DNA of 64,000 bases, taken from NCBI GenBank assembly GCA_018857735.1, contig JABMCL010001779.1:166001-230000 (forward strand). The letters are read 5' to 3'. Position numbers and translations under genes: made by a program. Every line of letters begins with the position of its first letter. Position 1 is the stretch's first letter. Below the pieces are notes generated by a model, which saw nothing but the letters and a program-made list of their open reading frames with translations, did no database searches and was not told the DNA's origin. Source of the DNA: Alviniconcha marisindica (Eukaryota; Mollusca; Gastropoda; Provannidae). Positions 62,890 to 64,000 of the stretch are shown here, piece by piece.

Positions 62890-63364
62890 CCTGTGCTGCT
62901 TTTTGGGTGGATTTTTGTTTTGTTTTGAATCTGTCAAACAAAATAGCAGCCAGTACGTCTGACAGATTGCCAATTTCTTTTCCAGCATATGCTGATCTTA
63001 CCCAGTAGAATACCGGAAATTACCAGTTAACGCGAAGCCTGTAAATAATGTGTACGTCTGTGTGTGTGCATGTGAGTGTGTGCGTATGTACTTGTTTGCA
63101 TATACATATGCGTATGGGTGTACATGTATATATGTGCTTGTGTATGTGTATGCTTTTTGGGGTGGTACGTGTGTGTGTATGTGTGCGTAGATTGATTCCA
63201 CTGAAAATGCAGAACATGTGGCTGAGAACATGTGTGGTGTGGTGTGTGTGTGTGTGTAGCTGGACCCCATTGACAACGTAGAGCAGGTGGCGGAGAACAT
63301 GCAGCTGTACCCCCTGGAGCACTACCTCACTGGCCGCTCTCTGCTCCTCTCCTTTGACGCTCAG
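34807..63364 (+). CDS. NRDC: Nardilysin (M16 zinc metallopeptidase), 5' half of gene, 16 exons in window
   Basis: Family role: cleaves N-terminal to Arg in dibasic sites, also acting in ectodomain shedding and in nuclear and cytosolic regulation. Exons: 34807-34880, 36542-36634, 38005-38263, 44100-44181, 46268-46368, 46996-47122, 48706-48801, 50033-50155, 51707-51764, 52399-52432, 53461-53500, 54253-54322, 56161-56238, 60871-60991, 62450-62563 and 63260-63364. All phases agree over about 525 codons. Landmarks: KSPYDRKEYREITLRNGLRA; an acidic Ser/Asp-rich stretch typical of nardilysin rather than insulysin; inverted zinc site HFLEH (residues 165-169) with the third ligand Glu at 246 (spacing 77, as in insulysin); HYMTLVVQ; PLEYLGILITHEGSGSILSY; ENMQLYPLEHYLTG. 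The C-terminal half lies beyond the right edge. Introns carry LINE, SINE and MITE insertions, and three exons have array-duplicated acceptors. Confidence 0.96.
35242..35276 (+). repeat. TG microsatellite
   Basis: (TG)n of about 34 bp at the 5' side of a LINE fragment. Confidence 0.95.
35290..36160 (+). mobile_element. Degenerate LINE reverse-transcriptase fragment in nardilysin intron 1
   Basis: Broken frames carry GLGIHLSNNLKWTHQIHTIM, KKANCTLGFLQQSLRHCPT, RLTFLY-like CLTFLYRVVEGLVPV, and LNDMTVHSESTECFKSVLAS. These are ordered motifs of the thumb and C-terminus of CR1/jockey-type polymerases. Several frameshifts and stops, no full ORF. Confidence 0.85.
36542..36634 (+). CDS. NRDC: Nardilysin exon 2
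   Basis: 93 nt after a good pyrimidine-rich acceptor (gttttaagtttcag). The conserved end is ILKSPYDRKEYR, matching vertebrate IVKSPSDPKQYR. An internal ATG at 36591 is an alternative start. Donor gtttgt. Confidence 0.85.
37050..37490 (-). mobile_element. tRNA-derived SINE interrupted by a MITE
   Basis: ctgtcaccaccagaatgact, then tgatgagagctgtt, and after 37352 atgtttcattaattgtgagg and the tRNA-like head (gaatcgaactgaagtc, gccaaactggc). Same family as 18684-19012. The body is split at TTAA by the element at 37144-37352. Confidence 0.85.
37144..37352. mobile_element. TTAA-flanked MITE, copy 1
   Basis: Begins ttaaccccttcattgcccc and ends gtggcagtgaaaggattaa, giving imperfect inverted ends and TTAA on both sides. 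Uninterrupted SINE copies read attttaatgtttc at this point, so the target TTAA was duplicated on insertion, as for piggyBac-type transposition. No ORF. Confidence 0.85.
37709..37752 (+). repeat. GT microsatellite
   Basis: (GT)n of about 43 bp in nardilysin intron 2. Confidence 0.95.
38005..38263 (+). CDS. NRDC: Nardilysin exon 3 (first strand and acidic stretch)
   Basis: 259 nt encoding EITLRNGLRALLISDMDQ, then a Pro-rich and a Ser/Asp/Glu-rich segment (SSETDDDSDMPMSSSEPSSD) and a basic tail EKRQKKEKR. The acidic insert is the nardilysin hallmark but is much shorter and less acidic than in vertebrates. The preferred donor is AGG|gcaagt (GC-AG, phase 0). A GT donor four bases later, paired with a later acceptor in exon 4, would also keep frame. 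Confidence 0.9.
38370..39415 (+). repeat. 30-bp minisatellite in nardilysin intron 3
   Basis: About 34 units of gctgctggcgccgagctgcg plus gcttgtagtgagaa. The three long minus-strand frames (Ser/Ala/Gln/His-rich) exist only because the period is divisible by three. Confidence 0.95.
39416..41610. other. Nardilysin intron 3: no exon seen
   Basis: Contains a dispersed element at 40225-40545 with relatives at 50345-50605 and, inverted, near 63000-63050 (phrases like ccagtattttaccggttaag, gacagccgtgtacctgac), a TG microsatellite (40361-40430), and at 40552-40586 a right-end fragment of the TTAA MITE (gcagtgaaagggttaa). Confidence 0.6.
41614..42000 (+). mobile_element. tRNA-derived SINE, plus orientation
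   Basis: Head ggggatagctcagtggttag (A box) and gggttcagatcc (B box), then a body with gtaaaagatccccgtcattc, ggcaggttacagcttaacac, and a tail gctataaaaagctattcact. An inverted relative is at 45090-45320. Confidence 0.9.
42366..42683 (-). mobile_element. tRNA-derived SINE, minus orientation
   Basis: Intact relative of 18684-19012, including the uninterrupted attttaatgtttc site that shows where the MITE entered the 37050-37490 copy. Confidence 0.85.
43225..43275. repeat. AT microsatellite
   Basis: tatatatagatatatatata run. Confidence 0.95.
43374..43570 (+). repeat. GT-rich microsatellite complex
   Basis: (GT)n with GCGC, GA and G-rich interruptions in nardilysin intron 3. Confidence 0.95.
43851..43942 (+). 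repeat. CT then CCCT microsatellite
   Basis: (CT)n followed by (CCCT)n about 160 bp upstream of nardilysin exon 4. Confidence 0.95.
44100..44181 (+). CDS. NRDC: Nardilysin exon 4 (zinc-binding HFLEH)
   Basis: 82 nt encoding AAAALCVGSGSFSDPEDIPG and then FAHFLEH. HFLEH (44166-44180) is the inverted HxxEH motif: two zinc-binding His and the catalytic Glu. Acceptor ctgcttag, donor gtacgt. The Met after HFLEH is split into exon 5. Confidence 0.97.
44445..45005 (-). mobile_element. LINE reverse-transcriptase C-terminal fragment
   Basis: The minus strand reads YQNAAARLVCKAKKSDHIHP, LHWLPVTHRIQYTI, APHYLSDLLQPY, then in another frame SSFKAALKTHLFNNYF. This is the classic end of RTE/CR1-type polymerases. 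Followed by a 3' UTR ending in an aataaagaggatttctagag-type tail. Starts about 260 bp after exon 4. Confidence 0.88.
45090..45320 (-). mobile_element. SINE fragment, inverted relative of 41614-42000
   Basis: gtcacttcatgcaaaaccac, catctgcacttttggcagaa and tgacgctgact-type blocks are the reverse complement of the plus-oriented SINE body. The tRNA-like head is missing. Confidence 0.8.
45335..45447 (+). repeat. ATT-tailed retroelement end
   Basis: gctctacgtgtgtatagaat, atttaggttaatatgtatca and gttgatgagcgcataataaa, then (ATT)n. A second copy is at 49232-49343. Confidence 0.85.
45465..46255 (+). repeat. Dispersed repeat, copy 2, abutting nardilysin exon 5
   Basis: Partner of 2900-3625. Includes an internal three-fold repeat (about 65 bp) of tctgcccagtcttcgtgctg. 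Ends about a dozen bases before the exon 5 acceptor. Confidence 0.8.
46268..46368 (+). CDS. NRDC: Nardilysin exon 5
   Basis: 101 nt encoding VFMGSKKYKKENAFDDFIAK and then HGGDNNAWTDTER, diagnostic of M16A enzymes (HFLEHMVFMGS, KHGGxxNAxT). A dispersed repeat ends just before the acceptor. Confidence 0.97.
46750..46812. repeat. AT microsatellite
   Basis: (TA)n of about 60 bp in the intron before exon 6, followed by a C-rich run at 46838-46870. Confidence 0.95.
46996..47122 (+). CDS. NRDC: Nardilysin exon 6
   Basis: 127 nt encoding TTFFFDVHKTYFRKALDMFA and then QFFISPLFLKTSVDREIMAVDN. The final G is the first base of the codon for the third zinc ligand, which is completed in exon 7. Acceptor tgtttcag, donor gtaggc. 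Confidence 0.96.
47270..48130 (+). repeat. About 100-bp minisatellite in nardilysin intron 6
   Basis: About nine units of aaatggcgctcatgtttatc, caggtgttgctgactaaaag and tttatagttgtttccctttg. Confidence 0.95.
48135..48625 (+). repeat. 60-bp minisatellite upstream of nardilysin exon 7
   Basis: About eight near-identical units of gatggaaggagaagcatttg, tcttggggacatcaagatga and caattgcagctgctctgaat. Each holds a 3'-splice-like ttgcag|ct. Confidence 0.95.
48706..48801 (+). CDS. NRDC: Nardilysin exon 7
   Basis: 96 nt. The first two bases complete Glu246 (third zinc ligand), followed by FQTILPNDNDRYHQLIGALA and FIGNPLSRFLC. Acceptor cgttgcag, donor gtgggt. Confidence 0.95.
49232..49343 (+). repeat. 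ATT-tailed retroelement end, second copy
   Basis: Matches 45335-45447 with a few differences (gctcagggcgttgatgagcg). Confidence 0.85.
50033..50155 (+). CDS. NRDC: Nardilysin exon 8
   Basis: 123 nt encoding NKQTLKVVPEEKGIDVYGRL and then RDFYKRIYSAHYMTLVVQAP, matching the LREFWMRYYSSHYMTLVVQ block of relatives. Acceptor gtcgacag, donor gtgagc. Confidence 0.96.
50345..50605 (+). repeat. Dispersed repeat, relative of 40225-40545
   Basis: ccagtaatttccagtatttt, ccagttaagatcag, gacagccgtgtatctgacca. Contains a TG-rich interior. In nardilysin intron 8. Confidence 0.7.
50686..50738 (+). repeat. Poly-G run of about 50
   Basis: A nearly uninterrupted G tract (one A) in nardilysin intron 8. Its length is likely to be unreliable in any assembly. 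Confidence 0.95.
50830..51390 (-). mobile_element. LINE reverse-transcriptase C-terminal fragment
   Basis: The minus strand reads PLRLPQCGSLDVFKTSISFA, then GASLWNSLPQKIKS. The rest is decayed. In nardilysin intron 8. Confidence 0.75.
51545..51690 (+). repeat. About 58-bp tandem repeat upstream of nardilysin exon 9
   Basis: Three units of tctttatttgtttgcctgtc followed by aaatgacagattggtggag, ending shortly before the exon 9 acceptor. Confidence 0.9.
51707..51764 (+). CDS. NRDC: Nardilysin exon 9
   Basis: 58 nt encoding ETLDDLQDLVYDLFEDIPN with split codons at both ends. Acceptor cattgcag, donor gtaagt. Confidence 0.95.
51846..52225 (+). repeat. Dispersed repeat plus long CA microsatellite
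   Basis: The first 110 bp match 17386-17495. The rest is (CA)n with TGCA and AAAACA interruptions. Confidence 0.92.
52399..52432 (+). CDS. NRDC: Nardilysin exon 10 (34-nt microexon-like)
   Basis: Only 34 nt, encoding QVPPLCFAEHK between acceptor attttcag and donor gtatat. Supported by exact phase match to exons 9 and 11 and by position in the family alignment (NNGLPRPNFGHL region). Confidence 0.85.
52491..52937. mobile_element. Foldback element carrying a nested MITE
   Basis: Outer arms: acaaggttttaa ... catccaatgacgaaataa on the left, and ttatttcgttattggatgg ... ttaaaaccttgt on the right. Inner palindromic phrase gcaattccaaaa / ttttggaattgc. The left arm is interrupted at TTAA by the MITE at 52500-52730. 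Confidence 0.85.
52500..52730. mobile_element. TTAA-flanked MITE, copy 2, nested
   Basis: ttaaccctttcactgcagtg to ggggcagtgaacggattaa. The uninterrupted right arm of its host foldback reads ggttaaaacc, which serves as the empty site and confirms TTAA duplication. Confidence 0.88.
53075..53205 (+). repeat. About 50-bp tandem repeat with acceptor-like motifs
   Basis: Three units of catgcctctttttgcag plus gaaaccaaatcaaggtaaac, in the intron before exon 11. The true exon 11 acceptor is different. Confidence 0.88.
53461..53500 (+). CDS. NRDC: Nardilysin exon 11
   Basis: 40 nt encoding DPFVPRNFHKLYK (relatives: DPFDTPAFNKLYR). Acceptor tcttcag, donor gtatga. Confidence 0.92.
53720..54252 (+). repeat. 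44-45-bp array ending at the nardilysin exon 12 acceptor
   Basis: About ten units of ctgttgtccagtgatgtgtg with a ggggtgaacaagatgtgtcc spacer. The last unit runs into the real acceptor ctgttgtccag|TGATTCCC. The array shares the acceptor and the first four exon bases, so each unit carries a near-perfect copy of the exon's 3' splice site. Confidence 0.9.
54253..54322 (+). CDS. NRDC: Nardilysin exon 12
   Basis: 70 nt encoding IPMEDCQRLDICWSLPAVYK and then RF. Its acceptor ctgttgtccag is the last unit of a 44-45-bp tandem array that repeats this same acceptor upstream. Donor gtcagt. Confidence 0.95.
54800..54990 (+). repeat. Dispersed sequence holding the empty site of a TIR element
   Basis: gatggtctcttcggtctttg, cttaggaacctgacactccc, then cacatggtctctgtgcacat. 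Parallels 58735-58836 joined to 59477-59545, which flank an insertion. Confidence 0.8.
54995..56060 (+). repeat. Tandem repeat of about 130 bp
   Basis: About eight units of aataagctgtatgtggcttc, gtggacgttaagcacc, gaaagaaagaagaagtagtc, agagcaaggtcgaattgtgc and a C run. In nardilysin intron 12. Confidence 0.93.
56161..56238 (+). CDS. NRDC: Nardilysin exon 13
   Basis: 78 nt encoding VKPLEYLGILITHEGSGSIL and then SYLRK, matching the HYISWLVGHEGKGSILSFLRKK block. Acceptor ttttgacag, donor gtgggt. Confidence 0.96.
56660..58175 (+). repeat. Four-copy repeat with AC-rich cores
   Basis: Conserved blocks ctcaaatacaacaattaata, aatgataaatactctgtc, cccattcatgtgcttctgtc and agccactgtcccctaatcag alternate with long AC/ACC tracts (56685-56755, 56941-57305, 57540-57752, 57925-58045). 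Period 300-500 bp. In nardilysin intron 13. Confidence 0.93.
58345..58720. mobile_element. Foldback-family member
   Basis: agttaattagcactcaaaag, acaacaacacagacccgagt on the left and cctgagtcacctatggta, tctcacctggcatgccagg on the right match the element at 1-205. Confidence 0.7.
58840..59473. mobile_element. 634-bp TIR element with TAA target duplication
   Basis: The left end agcccgttcttaactgggc is the inverted match of the right end gcccaattaagaatgggct (written 5'-3' on its strand as caattaagaatgggct). TAA flanks both sides (58837-58839 and 59474-59476). Size, 3-bp TAA duplication and TIRs are compatible with a PIF/Harbinger-type non-autonomous element. A short open frame inside (ENLLREPSWEYLSNYNEAIF) is not recognised. 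Confidence 0.75.
60035..60130 (-). repeat. TTGA-repeat-tailed retroelement end
   Basis: (ttga)n followed by actttatttctcaatggtga and caaagccgactcatatctgc, a typical inverted 3' end of a LINE. Confidence 0.55.
60595..60845 (+). repeat. Tandem duplication of about 135 bp upstream of nardilysin exon 14
   Basis: gtgtctgtgcactttgcggt, acatacacgcag and acaccaattttggcaacccc occur twice, ending about 30 bp before the exon 14 acceptor. Confidence 0.9.
60871..60991 (+). CDS. NRDC: Nardilysin exon 14
   Basis: 121 nt encoding SWALSLTGGNMASGFDLNKL and then WSGFFVRIVLTDAGMEHVSD, matching CWALALFGGNGETGF...SISITLTDEGYEH. Acceptor tgtttcag, donor gtaaga. Ends in phase 0. Confidence 0.96.
61085..61430 (+). 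repeat. AC/CCC-rich simple sequence
   Basis: Degenerate cacacaccc tract in nardilysin intron 14. Confidence 0.95.
61480..62449 (+). repeat. Tandem array of the 3' splice site and 5' edge of nardilysin exon 15
   Basis: Units containing tttttgccag|GTGATTCGCACTGTGTTTG begin at 61601, 61712, 61823, 61934, 62059, 62181 and 62306 (periods 111-125), then at 62335, 62364, 62393, 62421 and the true exon at 62450 (28-29-bp period). A degenerate copy lies near 61495. The long units continue as an open stretch (EYSVALSKDMGN, then TAG) that ends with a possible donor ATGG|gtaatt. Each long unit therefore looks like a decoy mini-exon. Confidence 0.93.
62450..62563 (+). CDS. NRDC: Nardilysin exon 15
   Basis: 114 nt, phase 0, encoding VIRTVFEYIAMLQKCGPQAW and then FYSELRDIENIKFRFREE. 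Its acceptor and first 19 bases are repeated upstream about a dozen times. Donor gttggt. Confidence 0.96.
62800..62888 (+). repeat. CT microsatellite
   Basis: (CT)n of about 85 bp in nardilysin intron 15. Confidence 0.97.
63191..63232 (+). pseudogene. Partial upstream copy of nardilysin exon 16
   Basis: After a TG-rich tract ending gcgtag comes a 14-codon open stretch, IDSTENAEHVAENM. It aligns without gaps to the start of exon 16 (LDPIDNVEQVAENM), about three quarters identical at nucleotide level. The copy stops at the ATG and passes into TG repeats, so it cannot replace exon 16 as it stands. It could be a decayed duplicate. Confidence 0.7.
63260..63364 (+). CDS. NRDC: Nardilysin exon 16 (last in window)
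   Basis: 105 nt, phase 0, encoding LDPIDNVEQVAENMQLYPLE and then HYLTGRSLLLSFDAQ, matching DPVEYVENMCENMQLYPLQDILTG. The acceptor is a TG run ending tag; donor gtaacc. The gene continues to the right of the window. Confidence 0.96.
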
Positions 63365-63653
63365 GTAACCCGGCTCATTTTGTCGTCTTCAGCCTTCAGT
63401 TTCAGTTCATTTTATCGCCCCCCTCCCCCGCCCCCCATCCCTCCACCCCCGCCCCCCCACCATTGCTTATTTGGGTCACAGGGCCAAAGAGCTTAGCTCT
63501 GACAGTGGAGTGGTATCATCACACTGTGTATTACATGTGCATTAATGTGTCTGCGCTAGCTGTGTAGGCACAGGAAAAGGGAGGGGGTTGGGTGGGGTGG
63601 GCGGCGGTGGGGGGGGGATGCTTGTATGCTGAGCTTCTTCTTTTTTTGTCCTA

Positions 63654-63886
63654 TTAACCCCTTCACTGCCCCAGCCTGTAAAATGTCTGGGCTGAATGAT
63701 ACACGGATGCGCCTGCAAACGGGATATTTTCTGGTCCCATGACAATCTGCTTTCCATGCTATGCGTTTTGATGAAAATCCTTTCACAGGCCAGTGCAGTA
63801 AAGAAGACAAAAAGGCTTGAGGGTTTCAAACTTTTGCGCTTCTATGGGTCGTTTTTCAAATGACATCGTGGCAGTGAAGGGTTTAA
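63654..63886. mobile_element. TTAA-flanked MITE, copy 3
   Basis: ttaaccccttcactgcccca to gtggcagtgaagggtttaa, with the interior related to copies 1 and 2 (gggctgaatgat, gcctgcaaacggga). In the last nardilysin intron of the window. Confidence 0.88.
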
Positions 63887-64000
63887 TTGCTATCATGATA
63901 TTTGCGGGACTACCTACTGCCTTGTGTGTTTCAGTTTCTGAATGTGTGCATTGGGTTCGTGTCAGTATTTGTTTAATTTATACTAGTGCATGCACACACA

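Overview
This is eukaryotic genomic DNA. It has long introns with canonical splice sites, tRNA-derived SINEs, decayed LINE fragments, MITEs and very abundant mini- and microsatellites. The protein sequences and the repeat style fit a lophotrochozoan animal, most likely a marine gastropod mollusc. The species is an inference and no species-specific marker was tested.

Two genes can be reconstructed exon by exon, with reading phase matching at every junction except those noted. They sit head to head. On the minus strand, 34285 down to 16152 encodes DNAAF11 (LRRC6/tilB family), a cytoplasmic dynein-arm assembly factor of motile cilia: 17 coding exons, about 459 residues, complete from ATG to the family's C-terminal DNPDVPPLI and stop. 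On the plus strand, from about 34807 and running off the right edge, is nardilysin (NRDC, M16 metallopeptidase). Sixteen exons (about 525 residues) are in the window, including the whole inverted zinc site (HFLEH plus the downstream Glu, spaced 77 residues). About 520 bp between the two start codons must hold both promoters. One gene serves ciliary assembly and the other proteolysis, so the link is positional, not an evident pathway.

Layout: 1-16.1 kb has no gene I can support and consists of minisatellite arrays and dispersed repeats. 16.1-34.3 kb is DNAAF11, whose introns hold satellites, SINEs and LINE pieces. 34.3-34.8 kb is the divergent promoter. 34.8-64 kb is nardilysin, with LINE and MITE insertions and many intronic arrays.

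The most striking observation is that several arrays are built from exon edges of the very genes they lie in. A 73-bp array of about 23 copies (20541-22266) repeats the last codons of a DNAAF11 exon together with its 5' splice site. A 111-125/29-bp array (about 61590-62449) repeats the 3' splice site and first codons of a nardilysin exon. A 44-45-bp array ends exactly at another nardilysin acceptor, and a fourth nardilysin exon has a partial upstream copy. In the one DNAAF11 copy that has a usable acceptor, a base is missing, so the frame is broken in this sequence. I also found a TTAA-targeting MITE family with two internal empty-site proofs, and a TIR element with a TAA duplication and a paralogous empty site.
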